Shown: positions 44,725 through 56,100 of the stretch, one piece after another | How positions within the stretch are numbered: the stretch's first letter is position 1 | Layout: every line of letters starts with the position of its first letter | Source of the DNA: Astropecten irregularis | Taxonomy: Eukaryota; Echinodermata; Asteroidea; Paxillosida; Astropectinidae | NCBI GenBank assembly: GCA_963971285.1 | Contig: OZ020262.1 | Location: 6,171,036 to 6,235,035 of the forward strand | Length of the DNA: 64,000 nucleotides | Reading direction: 5' to 3' | Made by a program: the position numbers and the translations under genes | Notes under the pieces: model-generated | Seen by the model: the letters and a program-made list of their open reading frames with translations, nothing else | What the model was told of the DNA's origin: nothing | Databases searched by the model: none

Positions 44725-47700
44725 TCACGCGTTACGGCAGTAGCAGAACTTGGTGACCTGGGGCAAGATAGCATTGATGCAGTCCGCCTGGTTGCCGTAA
44801 CGGTTGATGCGGCTGATGTCTCCCGTAGACTCGTAGGGCAGATTCTTGTTCTGTGGCAGCTCCTTGATGGTCCCCTCGAAGATGCCGCCTCCCGGCTGGG
44901 CCTCCAGGGTGACCCGGTATATGGTGGCTAGCTCCGACACCCGTACGGTGGAGCTCTTCTTGAAGGCGGCAATCCTTTGTGCAACGTCGGAAGTTCTGTG
45001 AAATCGCAAAACCTTGGTGGAAAAGATGGTTAAATGTGATTGCACTGAGATTTATTCTTGCAATGATAGAAACACCGCCCTAGGGTATACCCGTTGAAGA
45101 CCTTACTACAGATAAGGGCGCCCCTTTTTATAACTTGTGTTCTAATTTCTTGTTCACCAATTGAGGGAGGGTCGGTCGGTCGAAAAAAAAAGAGAAAAGT
45201 TTGGTGGAAAAAAACCCTGGCTGAATACACAAAAACCTAAAGAAAATGATGTTCATTGTATTCACTGTAATCGCGTTTGAATATTTTTGTATTATTTCAG
45301 TGATAAAAAGTATAAAAACTGGAGGTCTAATTGGCAAAATAAAAAAAAAGACTTCCCAGAATTTTTGGAGACAAATTTTGTCTCCAGAATTTCTGGGAAT
45401 TTTTTTTTCACATTTTTTATATATATTTTGCCATTTTGACAGGGTCGGCGGCAAAAAAAGTTGTTGTTTTTTCTTCGGTCGGAGCCCAGAATATGGGTCG
45501 GTTGGAAAGGAGAACCACAGAATTAAAAAGGGGCGCTCTAAGGTACCGTACACTCACGGAACACCACAACACTTTTGCTACTTGGTCAGTTCAAGGTAAT
45601 TGTGCAGCTACAGTACGCAATCAGACAACTTAAAGGTAATATCACACTTTGGTTTTTGTCAGTCAAAGAAATACAGAGTCATGGGCAAAAATATCAAGGA
45701 AGATACAGTTACAGTCATCTGTGAAAATGACAGTCCCATACGGTGTCCACTTTTTGAAACAACATTGAACATCTGACACAGTATTTATTTGATATTTAAA
45801 AGATCAAAAATAATTGTGATCACTGGTTTTACTCTTTTCTGGATAAATACAGCATTTAAGGCAGAAACACTTTAAATGGAATGTTTCTACTGTATCACCA
45901 TCTTTATACCCTGTAAGTTATAGGTAAATCTGTGAAGATGTCTGTTTCGGTATGCTACCAAAGTATGATACTACCTTTAATTGAATGGGATAAAAAGACG
46001 ACCTCGCGTCAGTCAAGTTCTCTACTCTGGGTGTCATCTTTGGAGGATGCACCGATAAGGTCTTAACGAGTACAGTAGGTCCTAGTATCGTGAAGTCACT
46101 GAGCTCAGAAATGCACGATAGGTTTTTGTCAAGTGATTCTTTACCTGGTCATCGGGCTCCATCTTCTCTGTATTCAGTATCTTTCCAACAGAGAGCTTAG
46201 CACACTTGTCCCTGACTGGCTCCGTGTTTCGGTTTATCTCTGCTAGAAGGGCCTCAGCAACTTCAATTTTCTGTTGTACAATCAAAAACAAGGGAGCAAG
46301 CCTTCAATAAAGAACCTGCTTGGGGTTAGGAAGGCCTGACGCTTGTCTATCCTAACAGGGTCTTTATTAAAAGCCATCGAAAAAGATCCCGCTAGGGTCA
46401 AAACATCTCAGGCCCTCCTAAGTCATATTGAGGTCATTACTTTGGCTGATGAGCAGTTTGCAGCAGTTTATTACTTGTATTGCTTTCTTTTTTCCCTATT
46501 TCACCAAGTAGAACTTAACAAGTCCGCAAGTTATTAATACATGTATATGAAACCCATCTCAGTATAAATCATTTTTATTTGGATACCATACTTTGTGTAC
46601 TTTAGGGCTTGAGGGTGTAGAAATTGTCAACTTTACCATACCTTCTCTGACTTTACAGGTTTCCAGTTCAGACAGGTGCACCAGTGAGGGGCAACACCGG
46701 CGTGCTCACACGTCCTCTCCCGTGGTATCTCGTTGAAGAGACTGATTCCCCGCTGGTCGACACTTCCAAGCTTGTAGTGGAGCACTGATTTGAGTGTTTC
46801 ATGCACATCAAACGGAGTGACTAACCTCTTCCGGTTGTTTCTGAGGTTCCTGACCAATTCTGGGTGCTTCTTCGACACCCATGCGGGCAGTGTGATCGAC
46901 AGGAAGGGGAGACGTTCTTCCAGTTTACCCTGAAAGGACCTTCGTATGGACGCGTACCGTGACCCATGGTCACCAAAGAAGACCAGCATGGTGTTATTCA
47001 AGAAACCGAGGCTGTGGGTTTTGGATATAAACCCGGACAAGCTAGGGTCCATTAACTGGAGAGGGTTAATGTTATCATGGGTGAGCCTACTACCGGGGCA
47101 GGTCAGGGCAAAGTGAGGTTTGGTCTTGTACTCTGTCATGAAATCCATCAGGTAGTCCAACATCACATTATGAACAGGTGTTGGTCCAAGACACGACTGT
47201 GGCGGTTTGGTAGCCATCCACATCGTCCTTATGTAGTGGTCAGTTGGCTGCTGTTTGAAGCCATTGTAAATCCTAGTGTAGGTGCCCGCATTTGGGTCGT
47301 CTTCGGCATACATTGTGGCATAGCCATTTTTAGCATAGTCTCTCCAGATCATAGGATACGTGTCCACATATTTAGACCCTGGATAACCTATCCGTACCTC
47401 CGGTAGTTCATTATCTTTCTTACCGGTAAGAACTGGTATCATCGCCCCGGCTGTGCCATCCGCGACGATGTTGTAACCTTCAAGAATGATGGCTCCCAAT
47501 CCTTCAAGGACCTTCCTTGTCTTGGGAAGATGCCGGATGAAATTCATTCTCGAGGTGGACTCTAAGGTGAGCAACACGACATTCAACCCCAGGCCATCCA
47601 CGGGGGGCTTGGTATCGCGTAACCTCTGAAGCGTCTCGGGTTTGGGATGGATACGGGCGTGTCGATCAAAGAGTTGTGGTTTACGACGAAAGACGATATT

Positions 47701-48402
47701 AAAGGTTTGGTCTGTCATTTTCTCTTTTTCGTCAAGACACCTGACGACCGTGAAGTCTGAGGTCAGGTTGTACCCAAGTGGAATGTCTCCTCCGGGGACA
47801 TCAGACTGGTGTTGGTCTACCTGGATCTTTATCGGGGGCAAGGTGTGGCTTCTGCGATCAGAGATCCTCTCTATGGTAGAAACAAAGCAGAATGTGTAAT
47901 TGCTGTGAGGGGCCGCTGACTTCATCAGCACCAACTGTTTGTTCTTGATACTAGTGCGCATTATCCCTTCGCATTTCAAGGGTGGTAGTTCGCGTAGGTA
48001 TTTTCTGATGGACTCATCAAACGGATCTAGCTCGGGAATCAGACAGGCTTGGTTGTTCTCTTTCGATTGGGTACCGTTAGGCTTTGTATGCTCCTTCTGT
48101 GTATCGTCACCAATCGCCAAGTCATCCCTCCCGGTCGGCAAACCATGGCTGGATGCATCTGCCTTCTTCAAGGGATCCATATCTTTGTTTGCCTGTTTCT
48201 CCGGGCCCTCTTGCTTCAAAAGCTTCTTGCTCCTGGCTTTATCCTGATGAGGGGGTCCTTCGACTGGTTGCGTGGCCGGTGGTTGATTATGGAGGCTCAG
48301 TCGTCCTTGTGCAAGTAGCCCTCCCGATTTGTACAGTAACACGATCGCCAACAGGCAAAACACAACCAAAACAATCTTGGCTCGAAATCTAAAGCCCCTC
48401 AT
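44725..48402 (-). CDS. DUF229 family membrane protein, copy A
   Basis: Coding exons 48402-46642, 46270-46145 and 45012-44725: 587 + 42 + 95 = 724 aa. A basic start (MRGFRFRAKI) and one hydrophobic helix (about residues 9-25) suggest a type II signal anchor with the bulk in the Golgi or extracellular space. A low-complexity linker is followed by the DUF229 domain: LNVVLLTLESTSRMNF, YPMIWRDYAKNGYATMYAED, VFFGDHGSRYASIR, LEERLPFLSITLP and the Cys pair region RTCEHAGVAPHWCTCLNW. DUF229 belongs to the alkaline phosphatase/sulfatase fold; substrate unknown. Thr317 aligns by eye with the sulfatase nucleophile position (inference). The last two exons encode a 137-aa extension ending TKFCYCRNA that I cannot assign. 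The ATG at 48402 is the first after the acceptor at 48424. It is the 3'-most gene of a three-copy cluster. Confidence 0.85.
45116..45538. mobile_element. 423-bp foldback MITE with TAA target duplication, copy A only
   Basis: Inverted ends GGGCGCCCCTTTTTA and TAAAAAGGGGCGCTC; TAA flanks at 45113-45115 and 45539-45541. The interior folds back (TTCCCAGAATTTTTGGAGAC / GTCTCCAGAATTTCTGGGAA around 45370). Block B has the empty site near 53530 (GATAAGGTACCG). A 3-bp TAA/TTA duplication is typical of PIF/Harbinger elements. It sits in DUF229 copy A intron 3, the intron between its last two coding exons. Confidence 0.85.
45630..45980 (-). mobile_element. TTAAAGG MITE in DUF229 copy A, intron before the last coding exon
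   Basis: TTAAAGGTAATATCACACTTTGG to CCAAAGTATGATACTACCTTTAA. The same insertion is in copy B (53609-53956), so it predates the duplication. Confidence 0.85.
46285..46490. repeat. Foldback family copy, GATCCCGCTAGGGTC type
   Basis: GGAAGGCCTGACGCTTGTC, AAAGATCCCGCTAGGGTC and GCTGATGAGCAGTTTGCAGC match the element at 781. Copy B retains only the first arm (about 54285-54345). Confidence 0.65.
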
Positions 48403-48423
48403 GTTTGTACAGCACCCTATTAC
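48403..48423 (-). other. 5'UTR part of DUF229 copy A first coding exon
   Basis: Between the acceptor TTATTTGCAG (ending 48424) and the ATG at 48402. The matching donor is at 48676-48674 (GAAACAG/GTAAG). Copy B has the same arrangement (donor at 56539). Confidence 0.5.
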
Positions 48424-48458
48424 CTGCAAATAACAAAACAATTGTCATTAAGAAAACA

Positions 48459-48652
48459 AATAAAGATGGTGATGGTAATGTAGAAATGTACCGTTAACAA
48501 TTTTCTGCCTGAAATGCTGTAGTTATCCAGAAAATAGTCAAAGCATTTTAACCAAAAACACTTTTGATCTTCGGAAGGTCAAAAATCCAGTGAAAAGATT
48601 TAAAAAATACCGTGGTCGTTTTTTATAAAACAAAAAACAAATAACCTTTAAA
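48459..48652 (+). mobile_element. Deleted TTAAAGG MITE in DUF229 copy A 5' intron
   Basis: AAAGATGGTGATGGTAATGTAG, GCCTGAAATGCTG and TTTGATCTTCGGAAGGTC, then a jump to ACCTTTAAAC. The block B copy (56214-56514) is longer. Confidence 0.65.
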
Positions 48653-48675
48653 CAAAAAGGAAGTCTGTAACTTAC

Positions 48676-48850
48676 CTGTTTCGCGAGATAAACCAGTAGA
48701 TCTGTGTCGGAGTGAAACAGTGAGAAGAGTTGTGCAAGCTATCCCTTTTGCTTTGCCTTCACCGGGATGGGAAACTTATGCCGTATACTTTCAGGGAGCA
48801 AGACCAACGCCTAGCTCGAACGATTTCACACTGAGTGAAATTTTAGAGCA
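48676..48850 (-). promoter_or_regulatory. Probable 5' non-coding exon and promoter, DUF229 copy A
   Basis: The sequence between the donor at 48676 and about 48850 is nearly identical to 56539-56710 in copy B, including CACTGTTTCACTCCGACACAG next to the donor. The transcription start was not determined; no clear TATA box at a fixed distance. Confidence 0.4.
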
Positions 48851-49034
48851 AGCTTGATCAATAGTAAGCCAGGAGAGCAACCAAGCCTTACCTTATCGAC
48901 ATGTTATCATGCTGAACAGGCTAAAATATCAACAGATGTTTCACATGCACAGCAATGCATGCATTATTCATCAAAGACTTAATTAGTGAGGGGTAAATTT
49001 TGGTATACAATTCTATGCCATCTGTGAAAATGCA

Positions 49035-49343
49035 TTAAAGGTTGTATCATACTTTGGTAAGAGACCAAAACAGAAATGTTCACAGATTTACGTATAACTT
49101 TCAGGGAATGAAAATGATGCTAGTAGAAACCTACGGTTAAAATATTTCCGCCTGAAATGGTGTATTCATCCAGAAATTAGTAAAACAACGACCGAAAATC
49201 TTTTTGATCTTTTAAAAGATCAAAAATAAAAGAGAAAAGACTTAAGAAATACTGTGGCCGTTTTTCACTGTTTTCTCAAAAAGTGGGCAACGTATGGGAC
49301 TGACCACATTTTTCACAGATTACTTTTACTGTATCTTCCTTGT
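49035..49343 (+). mobile_element. TTAAAGG MITE, right end missing
   Basis: TTAAAGGTTGTATCATACTTTGG through GTGGGCAACGTATGGGACT; stops at CTTCCTTGTACATTTATAGG, where similarity with block B ends. Partner: 56895-57264. Confidence 0.75.
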
Positions 49344-49365
49344 ACATTTATAGGTCTAGCGCAGA

Positions 49366-50340
49366 GCGATTTTATTTTTTATACCACACGATGAATAGGG
49401 GACCCCAATAAAGCATTCCAATTGGTCTGTTGCTCATGCATTATGCATGATAGGTCACAAGAGTTGCAGCTGTTATTATAAGCTAGTGTCAGTATAGTGG
49501 AGTAGTAGACTCCTGTTTGAGCACTGATGAACTGGCTTCTTCTTCTTTTTTTTGGGGGGGGGAGGAGGTTGGTCCATAGAGGAAGGAACAGACTAGCCCC
49601 CAGAGAATCCCTTGCAGAGTTAATTCGACATCTCTAGTAGTAGTACACGGAAAAATCGTACTTAAAGTTTACGGTACTTGCGCCGAAAATATCCCCCAAA
49701 TGACAACGTCACAAATCGGTTCGACACAATCGCCCCATCTCTTCTCAGAGTGTCAGGGATGAAAATAAAATCAGCTTACTGAAAATCATGCAACACTTCT
49801 TTTCCTTCCTCCATGGTTAATGACAATGCTAATAACTTATCATTCATAAGAACAGAAATTTGCATTTATATCTATGAAAAAAGTTGTTGCATTGTTCTGA
49901 CAGCCGTTGTGTACAGAAATTGCCGGTATTTATTTTGACACTTCGAAGGCATTGATAAATTGTACTGGCGTTGCATCACTGTTGATGATCATTATTTCGT
50001 GGTCCAGCTTCTATATGGTGCACGGTACTTCCATGGACCTTGTACATTTATAGGTCTATAGCGGACCCTCTCTATAGGAACCGTAAAGTTTGACTGGACC
50101 AGTAGCCAAACTGACCACTTGTGACCTTGTGGTCAATGTGATTGCTGAGATAAGTCAGTGTGGGGTCTAGAGATGGCAGTTTTACCCTTATTATGCACAT
50201 GTGTACGTGTGTACATAATGCACAGTGTGGGTAAGTCAAGGAAAACTGATGTATCCTGCATAATGCATTAGCAACAGACCAATTGGAATGCTTTATTGTG
50301 GTCCCCTATTCATCGTGTGGTACGAAAAATAAAATCGCGT
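49366..50340. mobile_element. Foldback pair, about 85-bp arms 800 bases apart
   Basis: Left arm (49366-49452) holds ACCACACGATGAATAGGGG, AAAGCATTCCAATTGGTCTG and TGCATTATGCA; the right arm (about 50254-50340) is its inverted copy. The interior includes a G run, a CTTCCTCCATGG hairpin piece and a 20-base direct repeat (TTGTACATTTATAGGTCT at 49339 and 50040). No transposase. Confidence 0.65.
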
Positions 50341-50456
50341 CCGGGCTCTTAAAAGAGGGCGCGCTTCACCAGGCTCGGGAAAAGTGTCTTGATTTTGTTG
50401 TCATTGCTTTTGTGCACGAATGTTCATCGTAAACACAACAGGCGTAAATAATCGCA

Positions 50457-50750
50457 ATGAAAATGCCTGGTAAATACTGTATATTGTCCGGTTGTGGTGA
50501 CAGGGGAGGACATGAGTTCCCCAAGAACAAACAAATGCAGAATTTGTGGAGATTTGCCACTAAAAGGGCGAATTACAAAATAACGATCATGGTGGCCCAC
50601 GGCAAACAGCATTCAGTTTTGTGCACAGAGTTTTTACTTTGCAAGCGAAGCCTATCACATTATTCCTCGCCAAACATCAGAATTTCACCTAACTTTGTGT
50701 TTTCGGGCATTGAAATCGTGGTGGGCGGCTGTTGTGAATATAAAAATTAA
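50457..50750 (+). pseudogene. THAP-domain-like exon, probably degenerate
   Basis: An ORF of 97 codons opens MKMPGKYCILSGC, then HEFPKNKQMQNLWRF and HSVLCTEFLL. The pattern Met-Pro-x-x-x-Cys...Cys, FPK, Trp and a Leu-Cys-x-E before Phe matches the THAP zinc-finger order, a DNA-binding fold found in THAP proteins and P-element transposases. The expected second zinc His after Cys-x-Glu is absent, as if one codon were lost, and no following exon is recognised. Most likely a decayed THAP exon, from a gene or a P-like transposon; a chance ORF is not excluded. Confidence 0.4.
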
Positions 50751-50760
50751 TTGTAAATGG

Positions 50761-51577
50761 CCTGAATTAATGTTCACAGTATTTTCCTACATCCTCCGGT
50801 GAGTTTTTGGACAACCGCCGTACTTACAGCGTGTAAAAAAGTTTTAAAGGAAACAAGCTGCTTGAACTGGGCGTATCGCATTTTATTTCATAAATAAATT
50901 CATTTACATGTATTAAATGTGAATTAAAAGCAAAACTGGTGCAAGTAAACTTTGCATTTGATTTTTTGCCGCCCAAAAATTGCCTCCCCTTTTGGGAATT
51001 AGCCGCAACTCAAATTGAGGGCGCTGTTCGTGACGCAGATCGAGGCGCGGAAATTTATCGAATGTCTAGAAAACATTTTAACTTGCACGGTCACAGACCC
51101 CCGGCAAGCTGCTGTTGTGATCCGTCTCGCACACAGACCAACGTAAAACCGTCAGTCAGCACTACGACACGCGGTGTGTGTAAAATCTTTGAAGCCTTCT
51201 TTCTCGAAAAGTAGTTTGGATGAACGATTTTAGGCTTCGTGGACATGCATGTATACAATGTGACCGGCCGGTGAATGGGGCGCCGGCTCGCGCGCGCGCG
51301 GCTGCAGCTGCCTCGATTTACGTCACACATTTGGGAAGATTTATGTATATGAGGGTCCCACTCAAGGGGCGTAGTAGCTTGGACAAACATTTTCAACATT
51401 TTTTTTTCTCAGATTTAATCCAGGAAATAATTAGCTCGAGACACAAAATATCATTTTAGATATAGTACTTTATTGTTTTAAGCAGGAATAATGAAATTTA
51501 AATCCTATATCGTGTTCCCCTTTAAGGAGCCTGGTAGTTTGCTGCCCTCTATCGACAGCCCTCTCCAAAAGTCTCCC
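50761..51577. other. Spacer between duplicated blocks, no gene assigned
   Basis: A GC-rich tract with GCGCGCGCGCGGCTGCAGCTG near 51290 and a 91-codon ORF (50939-51214) without recognisable features. It may belong to the same element as the THAP-like ORF; unproven. Confidence 0.3.
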
Positions 51578-51927
51578 ATTGAAGACCGATAAATGGCCAA
51601 ACCCTTGCAGTGCACCAACTATGAAAATAACATATTATGAGTAATACAATTCTCTTCGAATATGAAAACAATGCAATTAATAAAACCTGGTGAGTCTGCC
51701 ATACACTGGTGTACAGTATTACGGCAATGACAAGAGTACACGCACGTGCTCGGAATACCTGTCGCATGTACTCAAATTAATTACGTTACGATCAATACTA
51801 GAATGCACGATAACCATGAAGGAATGCATACAAATTCATTTCATGTTAGTAAGCAAATAATTATTATCATGACAAAAACAACCCCGAAACACCTGGAGTT
51901 AAATTTATTCAAACGTTCTTGTTCACA

Positions 51928-52273
51928 GTAAAGGTACGTAATGTATACTTTGGTTATGTTGATAAAACAGCTGCTGTTCATGGAAATGAGAAACAAACCT
52001 GTGAATTTTTCAGCTCAATTGATCATTGAAAACAATAGAAAAACCAGCAATATTTTGAGGTACATTGTTGTCATTGTGAGGTTTTGATCTTGGAGATCAA
52101 AACTGTTTTCGGTCTTCTGTTTTACTCATTTCTGGATAAATACAGCATTTCAGGCGGAAAAGTAGTATGTTTCTACATGAACCATCACCATCTTTATACC
52201 CTGTAGTTTTTTTTAGGTAAATCTGTGAACATTTTCTGTTTGGGTTTCCTACCAAAGTATGATAGTTCCTTTA
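51928..52273 (-). mobile_element. Divergent TTAAAGG MITE (block B)
   Basis: Same as 43523-43871, including the TTTATACCCTGTAGTTTTTTTT interior; inherited through the duplication. Confidence 0.7.
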
Positions 52274-52639
52274 AACACACACAGAAAAGGAAGAAATGAC
52301 AAAAAAAAAATCAGTCTAGTTTTTTTTCTGAATATCTTTTGGGGAAAATCAATCAATGTAGATAAGAACTATGAATAATCTCATGTTTTTCATCCGTTGT
52401 GCAACAATTTTGTTAAATATGAACTTCACTCTAATCAGTAAAATTGAGTAAAATCCTTTTAAAAAAGTCAAATGAAGCAAATAAAATAATATTATAATCA
52501 ACTAATGAAACCAGATGACATCTATAATTATGCAGCTACAAAATAAATAATATTCAAATGTATCGGTGAGCTCATGGCATTAGCTATCACTGAAGTTGCC
52601 TTTTGGCATTTTGGAATAGAGAAGGCGCGCAAGCTACCT

Positions 52640-53013
52640 TAAAGGTAGTATCATACTTCGCTTTTTGTCATAGAAATGCAGATTCGTGGACAAAAATATC
52701 CAGGAAGAAACAGTAACAGTCATCAGTGAAATTCCCAGTCCCATACGGTGGCCACTTTATTAGAACGCAGTGAAAAACGCCCATGGTATTAAAAAAAAAA
52801 AATCTTTTCATCACCGTTATATATTTTTTTTCTTTTAAAGATCGCAATTATTTTGGTTATTGGTTTTACTCTTTTCGTGATAAATGCAGCATTTCAGGCA
52901 GAAAAACTTGAACGATATGTTTCTACCATCACCATCTTTATAACCTGTAAGTTTTAGGTAAATTTGTTAAGATTTCTGTTTCGGTATGCTACCAAAATAT
53001 GATAGTACCTTTA
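52640..53013 (-). mobile_element. TTAAAGG MITE downstream of DUF229 gene B
   Basis: TTAAAGGTAGTATCATACTTCG to ATATGATAGTACCTTTA; partner of 44237-44622. Confidence 0.8.
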
Positions 53014-53118
53014 TGATTTGAATATTAGTTGACGGGGATTCTGACTATAATACTGAGGGAATGGGTGCACCAACATGTTGGACTATGATGGTGAGCCTTT
53101 CTTGAAAATCGCAGGCAC

Positions 53119-56100
53119 TCACGCGTTACGGCAGTAGCAGAACTTGGTGACCTGGGGCAAGATAGCATTAATGCAGTCCGCCTGGTTGCCGTAACGGTTG
53201 ATGCGGCTGATGTCTCCCGTAGACTCGTAGGGCAGATTCTTTTCCTTGTTTTGTGGCTGCTCCTTGATGGTCCCTTCGAAGAGGCCGCCTCCCGGCTGGG
53301 CCTCTAGGGTGACCCGGTAGATGGTGGCTAGCTCCGAAACCCGTACGGTGGAGCTCTTCTTGAAGGCGGCAATCCTGTGTGCATTGTCGGTATCGCGAAA
53401 TCGCAAAACCTTGGGGGAAAAAGATGGCATTGTGTGGGATTGTTAATTGTGATTGCACTGAGATGTATTCTTGCAATGATAGAAACACCTCCCTAGGGTA
53501 TACCCGTTGAAGACCTTACTACAGATAAGGTACCGTACACTCACATAACGCCTTTGCTACTTGGTCAGTTCAAGGTAATTGTGCAGCTACAGTACACAAT
53601 CAGACAACTTAAAGGTAATACCATACTTTGGTTTTTTGTCAAAGAAATACAGAGTCACGGGCAAAAATATCAAGGAAGATACGGTAACAGTCATCTGTGA
53701 AAATGACAGTCCCATACGGTGTCCACTTGTTGAGACAACAGTGAAAAACGGACACAGTATTTATTTGATCTTTAAAAGATCAAACATAATTTTGATCACT
53801 GGTTTTACTCTTTTCTGGATAAATACAGCATTTCAGGCAGAAACACTTTAAATGGAATGTTTCTACTGTATCACCATCTTTATACCCTGTAAGTTATAGG
53901 TAAATCTGTGAAGATGTCTGTTTCGGTATGCTACCAAAGTATGATACTACCTTTACTACTAAAAGACGACCTCGCGTCAGTCAAGTTCTCAACTCTGGGT
54001 GTCATCTTTGGGGCATGCACCGATAAGGTCTAAACGAGTACAGTAGGTCCTAGTATCGTGAAGTCACTGAGCTCAGAAATGCACGATAGGTTTTTGTCAA
54101 GTGATTCTTTACCTGGTCATCGGGCGCCATCTTTGCTGCATTCAGTATCTTTCCAACAGAGAGCTTAGCACACTTGTCCCTGACTGGCTCCGTGTTTCGG
54201 TTTATCTCTGCCAGTAGGGCCTCAGCAACTTCAATTTTCTGTTGTACAATCAAAAACAAGGGAGCAAGCCTTCAATGAAGAACCTGCTTGGAGTTAGGAA
54301 GGCCTGACGCTTTTCTATCCTAGCGGGGTCTTTATTAAAAGCCTTGGATACCATACTTGGTGTACTTTGGGGCTTGAGGGTGTAGAAATTGTCAACTTTA
54401 CCATACCTTCTCTGACTCTACAGGTTTCCAGTTCAGACAGGTGCACCAGTGAGGGGCAACACCGGCGTGCTCACACGTCCTCTCCCGTGGTATCTCGTTG
54501 AAGAGACTGATTCCCCGCTGGTTGACACTTCCAGGCTTCGGGTTGTAGTGGAGCACTGATTGGAGCGTTTCGTGCACATCAAACGGAGTGACTAACCTCT
54601 TTCGGTTGTTTCTGAGGTTCCTGACCAATTCTGGGTGCTTCTTTGACACCCACGGGGGCAGTGTGATCGACAGGAAGGGAAGACGTTCTTCCAGTTTACC
54701 CTGATAGGACCTTCGTATGGACGCGTACCGTGACCCATGGTCACCAAAGAAGACCAGCATGGTGTTATTCAAGAAACCGAGGCTGTGGGTTTTGGATATA
54801 AACCCGGACAAGCTAGGGTCCATTAACTGGAGAGGGTTGATGTTATCATGGGTGAGACTACTGGGGAAGGTCAGGGCAAAGTGAGGTTTGGTCTTGTACT
54901 CTGTCATGAAATCCATCAGGTAGTCCAACATCACATTATGAACAGGTGTTGGTCCAAGACACGACTGTGGCGGTTTGGTGGCCATCCACATCGTCCTTAT
55001 GTAGTGGTCAGTTGGCTGCTGTTTGAAGCCTTTGAAAACCCGAGTGAAGGTGCCCAATTTTGGGAGGTCTTCGGCATACATTGTGGCATAGCCATTTTTA
55101 GCATAGTCTCTCCAGATCATAGGATACGTGTCCACATATTTAGACCCTGGATAACCTATCCGTACCTCCGGTAGTTCAATATCCCTCTTACCGGTAAGAA
55201 CTGGTATCATCGCCCCAGATGTGGCATCAGCGACGATGTTGTAGCCTTCAAGAATAATGGCTCCTAAACCCTCAAGGACCTTCCTTGTCTTGGGAAGTTG
55301 CCGGATGAAATTCATTCTCGAGGTGGACTCTAAGGTAAGCAACACGACATTCAACCCCAGGCCATCCACGGGAGGCTTGGTATCACGTAGCCTCTGAAGC
55401 GTCTCGGGTTTTGGATGGATACTGGCGTGTCGATCAAAGAGTTGTGGTTTACCACGAAAGACGAGATCAAAGTCTTGGTCTGCCATTTCCTCTTTTTTGT
55501 CAAGACACCTGACGACCGTGAAGTCTGAGGTCAGGTTGTACCCAAGTGGAATGTCTCCTCCGGGGACATCAGACTGGTGTTGGTCTACCTGGATCTTTAT
55601 CGGGGGCAAGGTGTGGCTTCTGCGATCAGAGATCCTCTCTATGGTAGAAACAAAGCAGAATGTGTAATTGCTGTGAGGGGCCGCTGACTTCATCAGCACC
55701 AACTGTTTGTTCTTGATACTAGTGTGCATGATCCCTTTGCATTTCAAGGGTGGTAGTTCGCGTAGGTATTTTCTGATGGACTCATCAAACGGATCTAGCT
55801 CGGGAATCAGACAGGCTTGGTTGTTCTCTTTCGATTGGGTACCGTTAGGCTTTGTATGCTCCTTCTGTGTATCGTCACCAATCGCCAAGTCATCCCTCCT
55901 GGTCGGCAAACCATGGCTGGATGCATCTGCCTTCTTCAAGGGGTTCATATCCTTGTTTGCCTGTTTCTCCGGGCCCTCTTGCTTCAAAAGCTTCTTGCTC
56001 CTGGCTTTATCCTGAGGGGGTCCTTCGACTGGTTGCGTGGCCGGTGATTGATGATGGAGGCTCAGTCGTCCTTGTGCAAGTAGCCCTCCCGATTTGTACA

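Larger units (their letters stand above)
43171..49340. repeat. Segmental duplication, block A
   Basis: Starts ATTGAAGACCGATAAATGGCC and stays collinear with 51578-57200, covering the 3' flank MITEs, DUF229 gene A and its 5' exon. Differences include small indels, a 423-bp insertion (45116-45538) and about 200 bases (46350-46560) absent from block B. Identity looks above 90 percent by eye; not computed. Confidence 0.9.

Noticed and set aside
45128..45599. ORFs of 117-141 codons on both strands of 45128-45599
   Set aside because: They lie in the palindromic 423-bp MITE; the mirrored ORFs on both strands come from the foldback.
47077..48392. Plus-strand ORFs of 85-109 codons opposite DUF229 copy A (and the same at 54848-56157 opposite copy B)
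   Set aside because: They are shadows of the coding strand, conserved only because the gene is conserved.
48400..48441. Longer N-terminus for DUF229 copy A (13 extra residues)
   Set aside because: The extension begins with TTG, not ATG, and runs across a splice acceptor (TTTGCAG at 48424); copy B lacks it.
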